A stretch of 64,000 nt of DNA from Polaribacter haliotis (GTDB taxonomy: Bacteria > Bacteroidota > Bacteroidia > Flavobacteriales > Flavobacteriaceae): the NCBI RefSeq assembly GCF_014784055.1, contig NZ_CP061813.1:2118001-2182000 (forward strand). Reading direction: 5' to 3'. The position numbers were made by a program, and so were the translations under genes. Within the stretch, counting starts at the first letter, position 1; each line of letters opens with the position of its first letter. The notes under the pieces are model-generated. The model saw nothing but the letters and a program-made list of their open reading frames with translations. It was not told where the DNA came from and ran no database searches. Below, piece by piece: positions 1 through 8,042 of this stretch.

Positions 1-108
1 TGGCCTTCTTCAATTAACGATTCTGAAGCAAGAAAAGATTGGAAATGGAAACACAGTTTCGATTTATCTTCGATGACAATAGACATTATTAAAAACCTGA
101 AATCGTAA
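1..108 (+). CDS. 3' end of an NAD-dependent epimerase/threonine dehydrogenase-like protein (partial)
   Basis: Only the last 35 codons and the TAA stop are inside the window; the gene begins upstream. The tail carries a W-P-S-S-I-N-D-S-x-A-R-K-D-W block followed by an amphipathic helix. This is how short-chain extended-SDR L-threonine 3-dehydrogenase-like epimerases of Bacteroidota end, where the Trp-Pro block packs near the substrate pocket. The Rossmann fold and the catalytic Tyr-x-x-x-Lys lie outside the window, so the family call rests on the tail alone. Any other NAD-dependent sugar epimerase remains possible. Confidence 0.55.
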   Translation, partial: WPSSINDSEARKDWKWKHSFDLSSMTIDIIKNLKS

Positions 109-170
109 AAACAAGGATGTAAGTTTATGTACAAACTTCGTCTAAACCAAAGAATTTAGTACTATTTATT

Positions 171-782
171 ATGAAAGAAATTATAGAAAAAAGTTTAATA
201 AAGACTTTGTCTTATAAAAAATATAGAGTCTTAATTAGCGATTTACTTTCTGCAGGAAAATCGACTGGCTCAGAACAATCTGCAGCTTTAACAAATTATA
301 GTTTGTTAAACGACAGAAGAATGAAACGTTTAGACAAAACTATTAAAATTTCTAACGAAACTGTCTTGGAATTTAAACAAATACAAGAACCACAAATTTG
401 GTTAGTAATTACAGAAGGCTGGTGTGGAGATGCAGCACAGAATTTGCCAGTAATTAATAAAATTGCAGAAACAAATTCTAAAATTGACTTAAAAATAGTT
501 TTAAGAGATGATAATTTAGAATTAATGGATTTGTTTTTAACAAATGATGGAAGAGCGATTCCAAAATTAATTGCCTTAGATACAAATAACGATGTAATTT
601 TTACTTGGGGACCAAGACCAACTGTAGCTACAAAAATGGTTGCAGATTATAAAGCTGAAAATGGAAGTTTAGACGCACAATTTAAACAAGATTTACAAGT
701 TTGGTATAATAAAAACAAGGGACAAAGTGTACAAGACGATTTTATTGCGCTTGCAAAAAATAGCGTATCTAAAGAAGTGTAA
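171..782 (+). CDS. thioredoxin-fold family protein
   Basis: A 203-residue cytoplasmic protein with no signal peptide. Residues 75-190 look like a thioredoxin fold: a beta strand runs into W84-C85-G86-D87, a helix follows, and the cis-proline equivalent is in the A-I-P-K-L-I segment near residue 130. This is the layout of the thioredoxin-9 type of thioredoxin-like proteins. The usual C-x-x-C is reduced to a single Cys (C-G-D-A), so classic dithiol exchange is unlikely; peroxidase, reductase or purely structural roles are open. The first 70 residues are helical and of no known domain. A hairpin terminator follows the stop, so the gene is probably monocistronic. Confidence 0.75.
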   Translation: MKEIIEKSLIKTLSYKKYRVLISDLLSAGKSTGSEQSAALTNYSLLNDRRMKRLDKTIKISNETVLEFKQIQEPQIWLVITEGWCGDAAQNLPVINKIAETNSKIDLKIVLRDDNLELMDLFLTNDGRAIPKLIALDTNNDVIFTWGPRPTVATKMVADYKAENGSLDAQFKQDLQVWYNKNKGQSVQDDFIALAKNSVSKEV

Positions 783-803
783 CAATATAGAAGCACATTA
801 TAT

Positions 804-838
804 AAAACCGTAAGCTTAATTTAAGTTTACGGTTTTTC
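804..838 (+). terminator. rho-independent terminator after the thioredoxin-like gene
   Basis: An AAAACCGTAAgCTTAA arm pairs with TTAAGtTTACGGTTTT, followed by more T residues. It lies 22 bases after the stop codon of the gene ending at 782. Confidence 0.8.
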
Positions 839-868
839 TTTTGGTTATATTTGTATTTCAAAATAAAA

Positions 869-1357
869 ATGATGTTAGTAGAATTCGATTCGATTCCAGA
901 AGATGCAAAAGTGTGGATTTATCCATCTAGCAGAAAATTTTATGCCAATGAAATTGATGAAGTTACCAAAAAGGTAAAAAAATTCGTTGAAACTTGGAAA
1001 ACAGAAAACGAAGATTTTAAGGCTTCCTATAAAATTTTATACAATCGTTTTATTGTTTTATCTGCAGACGATATTACTACAACGCTTACTAACAAAGATA
1101 TAGACACTTCTGTTACTTTTATTATAGAGTTGCAAGAAATTTATAATGTGGAGCTTTTAGACAAAATGAATGTTTGTTTTAAACAAGGTGAATTTGTACA
1201 ATACAAAGAATTAAAAGACTTTAAAAAATTACTAAAAAACAAAGCTGTTACTGCTAAAACGATTGTATTCGATAATTTAATTACTACAAAACAAGAATTC
1301 GAAAACCATTGGGAAGTAGCAATTGAAGATAGTTGGTACAGTCGATTTTTAAGATAA
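869..1357 (+). CDS. conserved flavobacterial protein of unknown function
   Basis: A 162-residue soluble protein starting with paired ATG codons at 869 and 872; an in-frame TTG at 851 would add six residues but sits in the promoter-like region. The opening L-V-E-F-D-S-I-P-E-D-A-K-V-W-I-Y is typical of a small Bacteroidota family often labelled ABC transporter ATPase in databases (from memory). No Walker A, signature or Walker B motif is visible, so that label is not supported. The protein is alpha/beta with many charged residues and no membrane segment. It ends two bases before the lycopene cyclase start, so the two are probably cotranscribed. Function unknown. Confidence 0.7.
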   Translation: MMLVEFDSIPEDAKVWIYPSSRKFYANEIDEVTKKVKKFVETWKTENEDFKASYKILYNRFIVLSADDITTTLTNKDIDTSVTFIIELQEIYNVELLDKMNVCFKQGEFVQYKELKDFKKLLKNKAVTAKTIVFDNLITTKQEFENHWEVAIEDSWYSRFLR

Positions 1358-1359
1358 GT

Positions 1360-2505
1360 ATGGCAAAATACGATTACATAATTGCAGGTGGTGGTTGTGC
1401 AGGTTTAAGCCTGTTATATCGTCTTTTACAAGATCCTGTTTTACAGAATCGTTCAATTTTAGTTATTGATAAAGATGACAAGAAAAATAACGATAGAACT
1501 TGGTGTTTTTGGGAAAAAGAGCCAGGTTTATTTGAGTCGATTGTTCACGCAAAATGGAACACTTTAGAGTTTTTATCTACCGATTTTCAAGAAAAACTAG
1601 ACTTGGGTGCTTACACTTACAAAATGATACAGGGTATAGATTTCTATAACTTTATAATCGATTTTGCGAAGAAATTTAGCAATGTTACTTTCTTACAAGA
1701 AAACATTATTTCTATAAATTCTGTTGAAAATTTAGCAATTTTAAGAACAGATAACGCTTCCTATTCAGCAAAATATATTTTTAATTCTACAAGTATTTTC
1801 AACCCAAAAATAACTGAGGAAAATTCACTTTTACAACATTTTAAAGGTTGGGTTATTAAAACAAAACAACCTTCTTTTAATCCAGAAGTTGGTCGTTTGA
1901 TGGATTTTAGAGTTTCACAAGAAAATGGTGCCACTTTTATGTATGTTTTGCCAACTTCCACAACAGAAGCTTTAGTTGAATATACGTTGTTTAGTCCTAC
2001 TCTATTGGATAAAGAAAAATATTCTTTAGAGTTAAAAAAGTACATCAGCCAAGAATTAAATATTGATACATATGAGATTACTCATGAAGAATTTGGAGTA
2101 ATACCAATGTCTTTGGCGAAGTTTAACCATAATCCACAGAAAAACATCGTCAATTTAGGAACAGCAGGAGGATTTACAAAAGCTAGTAGTGGTTATACAT
2201 TTCAATTTATTCAGAAAAATGTTGCAGAAATTGTAGCAAATTTAAAGGTTGATAAAAACCCAAATCAGCCATTATCCTTCACCCAAAAACGATTTAATTG
2301 GTATGACAGAACATTAATTGATGTTTTGTTATCAAAAAAATTAACAGGAAAAGATGTTTTTACTAAAATGTTTAAAAAAATATCCGCAGAAAAAATATTG
2401 GCTTTCTTAGGAAATGAAAGCACGTTTTTAGAGGATATTTCTATTATGAAAACCCTACCTTTGAAACCATTTTTGGTTTCTGGAATTAAGCAATTTAAGG
2501 AATAA
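1360..2505 (+). CDS. crtY: lycopene cyclase (CrtY type)
   Basis: A 381-residue flavoprotein that would cyclise the ends of lycopene to beta-carotene, on the way to zeaxanthin-type pigments in yellow-orange flavobacteria. The N-terminus D-Y-I-I-A-G-G-G-C-A-G-L-S is the FAD Rossmann motif, and D-R-T-W-C-F-W-E near residue 50 is diagnostic of the CrtY/CrtL family. The C-terminal half has G-T-A-G-G-F-T-K-A-S-S-G-Y, a second conserved FAD/substrate block. The ATG at 1360, two bases after the previous stop, gives the family N-terminus directly; an upstream in-frame start at 1333 would overlap the previous gene. No crtB, crtI or crtZ is in the window, so the rest of the pathway must be elsewhere. 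Confidence 0.9.
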   Translation: MAKYDYIIAGGGCAGLSLLYRLLQDPVLQNRSILVIDKDDKKNNDRTWCFWEKEPGLFESIVHAKWNTLEFLSTDFQEKLDLGAYTYKMIQGIDFYNFIIDFAKKFSNVTFLQENIISINSVENLAILRTDNASYSAKYIFNSTSIFNPKITEENSLLQHFKGWVIKTKQPSFNPEVGRLMDFRVSQENGATFMYVLPTSTTEALVEYTLFSPTLLDKEKYSLELKKYISQELNIDTYEITHEEFGVIPMSLAKFNHNPQKNIVNLGTAGGFTKASSGYTFQFIQKNVAEIVANLKVDKNPNQPLSFTQKRFNWYDRTLIDVLLSKKLTGKDVFTKMFKKISAEKILAFLGNESTFLEDISIMKTLPLKPFLVSGIKQFKE

Positions 2506-2563
2506 AAAAAGTAATCACTCCATCTTAGAAGTTTTAAAAAAAAGAGTTAAAAAATCATAGATT

Positions 2564-4786
2564 ATGAACAATAAGATTGTAAGATTTAAGGTATTATTTG
2601 CGATTATATGTTTTAACATATTTGCATGCCAGCAAAATACAGATAAAGTAAATATTGCAGAGGAAACTCTAAACCAAAAAGTAGATTCTATTATAAATTT
2701 AATGACCATAGAAGAGAAATTGGGCCAATTAAACCTTATTCCTTATTATGAGGATACTAAAGAAGCAGTTTTACAAAAAATTAAAGAAGGAAAAGTTGGA
2801 GCATTACTTAAATCTAATGGAGTTAAAACAAACTTAAAACTTCAAAAAGCAGCAATAGAAGAAACCAGATTAGGAATTCCTTTAATTTTCCAAGAAGATG
2901 TAATTCATGGTTATAAAACCATTGCTCCAGTTCCACTTGGAGAAGCTGCCAGTTGGGATCTTGAAGCTATTGAAAAATCATCTGCAACAGCAGCATTAGA
3001 AGCTTCTGCAGCAGGTATTCAACTTACATATGCACCAATGGTTGATATTTCTAGAGAACCACGTTGGGGAAGAATTATGGAAGGAGCTGGTGAAGATCCT
3101 TATTTGGGGGCACAAGTTGCCAAAGCTCGTGTAATAGGTTTTCAGGGAAATAATATGAAATCGAACAGCACTTTAATGGCTTGTGTAAAACATTTTGCAG
3201 GTTATGGAGATGCCTTAGCAGGAAGAGATTATTACATAAATGATTTTTCTGAAAGAAAATTAAGAGAACTTTATTTACCTCCTTTTCAGGCTGCAATAGA
3301 TGCAGGAGTTGGAAGTGTAATGACTGCTTACACTGCTGTAAATGGAATTCCTGCAAGTTCCAATAAATTTCTTTTAACCGATCTTTTAAGAAAAGAAATG
3401 AAGTTTAAAGGCATGTTAATTACAGACTGGACAACAATTTCTAACGTTGTTAAAATAGGTGTTGCAGAAAACGACACCATCGCAACAAAAATGTCTATTG
3501 ATGCTGGTATAGATGTAGATATGACTTCCAGAAAATTAGTAAATACTGGTAAAAAATTAATTGAAAGAGGAGAAATATCTATAGAACGCATAAACGAATC
3601 TGTTCGAAATGTGCTAAAATCAAAATACCTATTAGGCTTATTTGAGAATCCCTATAAATATTTTGATGAAAAAAGAGAGAAAGAAGTTTTATTATCCGAA
3701 AAAGTAATAGAAGATGTTAGAGATGTAGCCAGAAAAAGTATGGTGCTTTTAAAAAATAATAACAAATTATTACCCTTAAAAAAAGATATAAAAACGATTG
3801 CAGTTATTGGTCCTTTAGGAAATAGTAAAAGTGACTTGATGGGTCAATGGTATTGTAAAGGAGATAAAAATGATGTCGTAAGTCTTGTGGAAGGAATTCA
3901 AAATAAAATATCTGCATCGTCGAAACTTGTTTTTGCTGAAGGATGTTTGTTAGGAGAGAAAATGGATGCTATTAAAAACCAAAAATTGTTAGCACAAGCG
4001 ATTCAAACTGCTATAAAAGCAGATATAATTGTAATGGCTTTGGGTGAAAGAGGTTGGCAGTCAGGAGAAACCAGATCCATGGCAGATATTAATATTACAG
4101 ACGAACAAATAGCGTTAATTAACAGCATAAAAAAATTAAAAAAACCTATTGTAACAGTCGTGTTTAATGGAAGACCCTTAATTCTTACAAAAATAGAAAA
4201 ACCTTCTGATGCGATTTTAGAAGCCTGGTTGCCAGGAACTACTGGTGGAAATGCCATTGCAGATGTATTATTTGGAGATTACAATCCTTCAGGGAAATTG
4301 CCAGTAACTTTTCCTTATCATCAAGGACAAATACCAATATATTATAATTACAAAAGAACACAATTAAAGGTGAAACATTTAGATGTGCAAGACAAACCTT
4401 TGTATCCTTTTGGGTATGGACTAAGTTATACCGATTTTAAATATTCTGATATAAAATTATCCGATTCAACATTTACAGCTAAAGATTCTATATTAGCTAC
4501 TATAACTGTTAAAAATACAGGAAACTATAAAGGAAAAGAAGTTGTACAAATGTACCTTGGAGATGAAGTCTGTTCTGTAATTCGTCCTGAAAAAGAATTA
4601 AAAGGATTTAAAATTATTGAATTAGATGAAGAAGAAAGTAGAGATGTATCATTTACAATAAGTGTAAAAGATCTTACTTTTATAGACAGAAACTACAAAC
4701 AATCTTTTGAATATGGAAAATTTAAGCTTTTTATTGGTACTTCTTCTGAAGATGTAAAAGAGACTGCATTCTATTTGAAAGAATAA
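2564..4786 (+). CDS. bglX: glycoside hydrolase family 3 beta-glucosidase, lipoprotein
   Basis: A 740-residue BglX-like enzyme that would cut terminal beta-glucosyl (or related) residues from oligosaccharides in the periplasm or at the outer membrane. The signal ends in N-I-F-A-C, with the lipid-anchor Cys at residue 22. The N-terminal barrel has R-E-P-R-W-G-R and K-H-F-A-G-Y-G. The nucleophile is D288 in L-I-T-D-W, and the likely acid/base is E502 in G-W-Q-S-G-E. The C-terminus (about 650-735) is the fibronectin-III-like GH3 domain. No SusC/SusD pair or other carbohydrate gene is adjacent, so the substrate cannot be read from context. Length is normal for the family. Confidence 0.9.
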   Translation: MNNKIVRFKVLFAIICFNIFACQQNTDKVNIAEETLNQKVDSIINLMTIEEKLGQLNLIPYYEDTKEAVLQKIKEGKVGALLKSNGVKTNLKLQKAAIEETRLGIPLIFQEDVIHGYKTIAPVPLGEAASWDLEAIEKSSATAALEASAAGIQLTYAPMVDISREPRWGRIMEGAGEDPYLGAQVAKARVIGFQGNNMKSNSTLMACVKHFAGYGDALAGRDYYINDFSERKLRELYLPPFQAAIDAGVGSVMTAYTAVNGIPASSNKFLLTDLLRKEMKFKGMLITDWTTISNVVKIGVAENDTIATKMSIDAGIDVDMTSRKLVNTGKKLIERGEISIERINESVRNVLKSKYLLGLFENPYKYFDEKREKEVLLSEKVIEDVRDVARKSMVLLKNNNKLLPLKKDIKTIAVIGPLGNSKSDLMGQWYCKGDKNDVVSLVEGIQNKISASSKLVFAEGCLLGEKMDAIKNQKLLAQAIQTAIKADIIVMALGERGWQSGETRSMADINITDEQIALINSIKKLKKPIVTVVFNGRPLILTKIEKPSDAILEAWLPGTTGGNAIADVLFGDYNPSGKLPVTFPYHQGQIPIYYNYKRTQLKVKHLDVQDKPLYPFGYGLSYTDFKYSDIKLSDSTFTAKDSILATITVKNTGNYKGKEVVQMYLGDEVCSVIRPEKELKGFKIIELDEEESRDVSFTISVKDLTFIDRNYKQSFEYGKFKLFIGTSSEDVKETAFYLKE

Positions 4787-4833
4787 ATCTGGCTTTGAAA
4801 ACGTATTTAAAAATTAATTTAATTAGGAAATCT

Positions 4834-5199
4834 TTACTCCAAAATTTTGATAAAATCTTCAAAAGCCACATAATAAGGTTGGTCTTTAAAAACAGGAGCT
4901 TCCACACTTTCCGAATTTGCGATTCCAACACCCGCAAACCAAACTTTGGCATTTTGCTTTTTTGCATGTTGTTTGAATGTTTCCATCCATAAAACATCAT
5001 AATCGTTTGGATTCTGTAAATTATTAGTCGCTTTTACCAAGACAAAAATGGTGGGTTCTCCTTTTTTAAACAATACAAATTGCGGGTGCCTTTTTAAAGT
5101 ACTATTGATTGCCTGAAACTCATAACCCATTTTTTCAAGCTTCTTTCCTACGATATTCATTGCCAAGTTGTGCAATTCTTGTGCTGTTAAAACTTGCAT
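4834..5199 (-). CDS. small conserved protein, often mislabelled NQR subunit F
   Basis: A 121-residue soluble protein beginning M-Q-V-L-T-A-Q-E-L-H-N-L-A-M-N-I-V-G-K, a signature seen in many flavobacteria. From memory, relatives carry the name Na+-translocating NADH-quinone reductase subunit F, but there is no ferredoxin Cys cluster, FAD site or NADH site here, so the name does not fit. The pattern of an N-terminal helix, a beta hairpin ending in F-V-L-V-K-A and a later beta strand resembles a worn PDDEXK-like fold; that is only a suggestion. The start lies 8 bases downstream of the helicase stop, so it is probably the second gene of a helicase operon. Confidence 0.65.
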   Translation of the reverse strand: MQVLTAQELHNLAMNIVGKKLEKMGYEFQAINSTLKRHPQFVLFKKGEPTIFVLVKATNNLQNPNDYDVLWMETFKQHAKKQNAKVWFAGVGIANSESVEAPVFKDQPYYVAFEDFIKILE

Positions 5200-5207
5200 T
5201 ACAATTA

Positions 5208-6557
5208 TTATTTCTTATTTCTTTTGTTGTAATTTTTATCTCCTCTAGTTTTCGGCTTCTTATATTTCTTAGCAATTTCTCTTCTATAAGAACCACCTTG
5301 ATTGGTTTTACTATTCTTTTCACTTTTTTCATGAAAAGCAGGTCCTGGCACATATTCTAAACCAGTTCTGTTCTTAGAAATTCCTTGGTCTTCTCTTGGT
5401 CGTTCGTCTTCTGTTAGTAATTTAGAAATTTCAACTTCTTCTGGAAGCTCCAAAACAGGAATTTCAAAATTCATTAATTTTTCTATTTCTTGCTTACTTT
5501 CTTGTTCTTTTTCAGTAGAAAATAAAATGGTTTTTCCTGCTTTTTCTGCACGACCAGTTCTACCAATTCTGTGCATATAATTTTCAGGAAAATCTGGTGT
5601 ATCAAAATTAATAACGTGCGAAACATTATCAAAATCTAAACCACGAGCCATTACATCTGTAGCTAATAAAATTCTATTTTTCCCTTCATCAAACTGTCTT
5701 ATAGAACGAATTCTGTAATTCTGAGTTTTATTGGAGTGAATTACACACATTTCGTCATTAAAAACTTCTTCTAAATGCTTAAATAACAAATCTGCAGTTC
5801 TTTTAAAACCGACAAAAATTAATACTTTATTGTACGTTTCTTTATCTCTTAAAAGATGATGTAATAAATTTACTTTGGTAAAAAAATTAGGAATATTAAA
5901 AGAAACTTGCTCAATATTATCTAGCGGAGTTCCACTAACTGCCACAGAAATTTTCTCTGGTTTTTTAAAGAAGTCATAAATTAAATGATCTACATCTTCT
6001 GTCATTGTTGCAGAAAATAGTATGTTTTGTCTTCTTTCTGGGATGATATCAAAAATATTCATCAACTGAAAACGGAAACCTAAATCTAACATTACATCTA
6101 CTTCATCAATAACCAATTTCTGAATAGATTTCAACTTTAAAGCATTGCTTAAACCCAAATCGTACAAACGTCCTGGAGTGGCTACAATAATATCTTGCCC
6201 TTGTAAAATGGCTTGTTTTTGAGTATTTATGTTTGTTCCACCATAAACTCCCAAAACACGAACATTAATATATTTTGCTAATTTTTCAATTTCATCTACC
6301 ACTTGTAAAACAAGTTCACGAGTTGGCACCAACACCAAAATTCTAGGATGTACTTGTTTCGAGTATTTTAAATCTCGAAGAATTGGCAACATATATGCAA
6401 AGGTTTTTCCTGTTCCTGTTTGCGCAATTCCTACTACATCTTTACCTGATCTTACTACAGAAAATGCTTGTTCTTGAATTGGAGTTGGTGTTTCGAAACC
6501 CAAATCTTCAATTGCGTAATGTAGTTGTTTAGATAAGTCTAAATCTTCAAAAGTCAT
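5208..6557 (-). CDS. DEAD-box ATP-dependent RNA helicase
   Basis: A 449-residue RNA helicase expected to remodel RNA duplexes in ribosome assembly or mRNA turnover. Motifs appear in order: Q motif (T-P-I-Q-E-Q), motif I A-Q-T-G-T-G-K-T, P-T-R-E-L, motif II D-E-V-D, motif III S-A-T, and H-R-I-G-R-T-G-R (motif VI). Motif II reads DEVD rather than DEAD, which keeps both acidic residues. The C-terminal tail from about residue 380 is basic and low-complexity (R/K/N), as in RhlE-type enzymes. I start at ATG 6557 (M-T-F-E-D-L) because a promoter lies just upstream and the longer frame would begin inside it. The 121-residue gene follows at once. Confidence 0.93.
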   Translation of the reverse strand: MTFEDLDLSKQLHYAIEDLGFETPTPIQEQAFSVVRSGKDVVGIAQTGTGKTFAYMLPILRDLKYSKQVHPRILVLVPTRELVLQVVDEIEKLAKYINVRVLGVYGGTNINTQKQAILQGQDIIVATPGRLYDLGLSNALKLKSIQKLVIDEVDVMLDLGFRFQLMNIFDIIPERRQNILFSATMTEDVDHLIYDFFKKPEKISVAVSGTPLDNIEQVSFNIPNFFTKVNLLHHLLRDKETYNKVLIFVGFKRTADLLFKHLEEVFNDEMCVIHSNKTQNYRIRSIRQFDEGKNRILLATDVMARGLDFDNVSHVINFDTPDFPENYMHRIGRTGRAEKAGKTILFSTEKEQESKQEIEKLMNFEIPVLELPEEVEISKLLTEDERPREDQGISKNRTGLEYVPGPAFHEKSEKNSKTNQGGSYRREIAKKYKKPKTRGDKNYNKRNKK

Positions 6558-6574
6558 CGTACTAAAATTTTGTG

Positions 6575-6604
6575 CAAAGGTACGTTTTATAAAATGACAA
6601 GCAA
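6575..6604 (-). promoter_or_regulatory. Bacteroidota-type promoter of the DEAD-box helicase
   Basis: On the minus strand, TTG (6604-6602), 19 bases, then TACCTTTG (6582-6575) matches the TTG/TAnnTTTG consensus. Initiation would fall around 6569, about 12 bases before the ATG at 6557, which supports that start. Confidence 0.7.
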
Positions 6605-6660
6605 TGGCTGTTCGCAAGAGGATTATTTAGTAATTTCGCGATTATTAAATTGCAAAAAAA

Positions 6661-7425
6661 ATGATTACAGATACGCACACACATTTATATTCAGATCAGT
6701 TTGACGAGGACAGGGAAACTATGATGAAACGTGCTAAAGAAGCAGGCGTTTCGCGCTTTTTTATTCCAGCAATAGATTCTTCTTACACACAAAGAATGCT
6801 AGATTTGGAAGAAAAATATCCTTATGATGTGTATTTAATGATGGGCTTACACCCAACTTCTGTTAAAGAAAATTATTTAGATGAACTGGCACATGTTCGC
6901 GAATGGATTGATAAAAAAGACTTTTATGCAATTGGCGAAATTGGTATCGATTTATATTGGGACAAATCTTTTTTAGTTCAACAACAAGAAGCTTTTAGGA
7001 CTCAAATTCAGTGGGCGAAAGAAAAAAAGTTACCAATTGTAATACATTGTAGAGATGCTTTTGATGAAATTTTTGAAGTCTTAGAAACTGAAAAAGGAGA
7101 TGATTTAAATGGAATTTTCCATTGTTTTACAGGAACAAAAGAACAAGCAGAAAAAGCAATTTCCTACAATATGAAATTAGGAATTGGTGGTGTTGCTACT
7201 TTTAAGAATGGAAAAATCGATAAATTTTTAAATGAAATTGATTTAAAACACATTGTTTTAGAAACAGATGCACCTTATTTAGCGCCAACTCCTTATAGAG
7301 GAAAAAGAAACGAAACTTCTTATATTACTAATGTAGTTGATAAATTAGTAGATATTTATCAGCTTTCTTTTAATGAAATTGCGGAAATTACTACACAAAA
7401 TTCTAAAGAAGTTTTTGGAGTATAG
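6661..7425 (+). CDS. tatD: TatD family metal-dependent hydrolase (DNase)
   Basis: A 254-residue TIM-barrel metallohydrolase of the TatD/YcfH group, cytoplasmic, with 3'-5' DNase activity in characterised members. Metal ligands are visible in order: T-D-T-H-T-H near the N-terminus, the G-E-I-G-I-D Glu near residue 100, I-H-C-R-D-A near 127, I-F-H-C-F-T-G near 152, and E-T-D-A-P-Y-L-A-P near 202. Length is typical. It is divergent from the helicase gene, with about 100 bases between them for two promoters. Confidence 0.92.
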   Translation: MITDTHTHLYSDQFDEDRETMMKRAKEAGVSRFFIPAIDSSYTQRMLDLEEKYPYDVYLMMGLHPTSVKENYLDELAHVREWIDKKDFYAIGEIGIDLYWDKSFLVQQQEAFRTQIQWAKEKKLPIVIHCRDAFDEIFEVLETEKGDDLNGIFHCFTGTKEQAEKAISYNMKLGIGGVATFKNGKIDKFLNEIDLKHIVLETDAPYLAPTPYRGKRNETSYITNVVDKLVDIYQLSFNEIAEITTQNSKEVFGV

Positions 7426-7494
7426 TTTTAAAAGTCAGATTTGTAAAAATCCGTGAAATCTGTGTCAAAAAACTTTAGAAAAAATCAACATAAT

Positions 7495-7986
7495 TTGAAA
7501 TTAGAAACAACATACTACAAAACACCTATTGGAACTGCAAAAATTGTGGGAGATTCCAATGGAATTCAATCTGTTTCTGTTTTAGATAATGGCGAAATTT
7601 CTGAAGATAATTTTAAAGAAGAAACTCCAAGTTGTTTAAAAGATTGCGTGCTTCAGCTTAAAGAATATTTTAATGGAGAAAGAGCTAGCTTTAATTTAAC
7701 TGTAAACCCAAAAGGAACTACTTTTCAAAAAAAAGTTTGGAAAGCTTTATTGGAAATCCCTTATGGAAAAACAAGAAGTTATTTAGAACAAAGCAAAGCT
7801 TTGGGCGATGTAAAAGCAATAAGAGCAGTGGCTTCTGCAAATGGTAAAAACCCATTATGGATTGTAATTCCTTGTCATAGAGTAATTGGTTCAGATGGTT
7901 CTTTAACTGGTTATGCTGGCGGAATTTGGCGAAAAAAATGGTTATTAGCACACGAAAATCCTGTAAAACAACAATCACTTTTTTAA
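7495..7986 (+). CDS. ogt: methylated-DNA--[protein]-cysteine S-methyltransferase
   Basis: A suicide repair protein that takes alkyl groups from O6-alkylguanine. The active-site P-C-H-R-V is in I-V-I-P-C-H-R-V-I-G-S, and the DNA-binding winged helix (F-Q-K-K-V-W-K-A-L, I-P-Y-G-K-T) precedes it. There is no ATG near the N-terminus. I choose TTG at 7495 because it gives M-K-L-E-T-T-Y-Y-K-T-P-I-G, in line with relatives that begin just before the Y/F-x-x-T-P-x-G strand. GTG codons at 7453 and 7462 are in frame, but the sequence there resembles a dispersed intergenic repeat rather than coding DNA. The translated protein is 163 residues, ending L-A-H-E-N-P-V-K-Q-Q-S-L-F. Confidence 0.9.
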   Translation: MKLETTYYKTPIGTAKIVGDSNGIQSVSVLDNGEISEDNFKEETPSCLKDCVLQLKEYFNGERASFNLTVNPKGTTFQKKVWKALLEIPYGKTRSYLEQSKALGDVKAIRAVASANGKNPLWIVIPCHRVIGSDGSLTGYAGGIWRKKWLLAHENPVKQQSLF

Positions 7987-8042
7987 ATTTCTTTTCCATA
8001 TATTAAAAAACTTATTTTTACGTTTGGTAGTTATAGACGTGC

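Noticed and set aside
869..1357. Database-style name ABC transporter ATPase for this protein
   Set aside because: No Walker A, Walker B or signature motif is visible in 162 residues, so it is left as unknown.
7453..7494. GTG starts (7453, 7462) giving a longer Ogt
   Set aside because: The sequence resembles a dispersed CCGTGAAATCTGTG-type intergenic repeat, and the added residues do not fit family N-termini.
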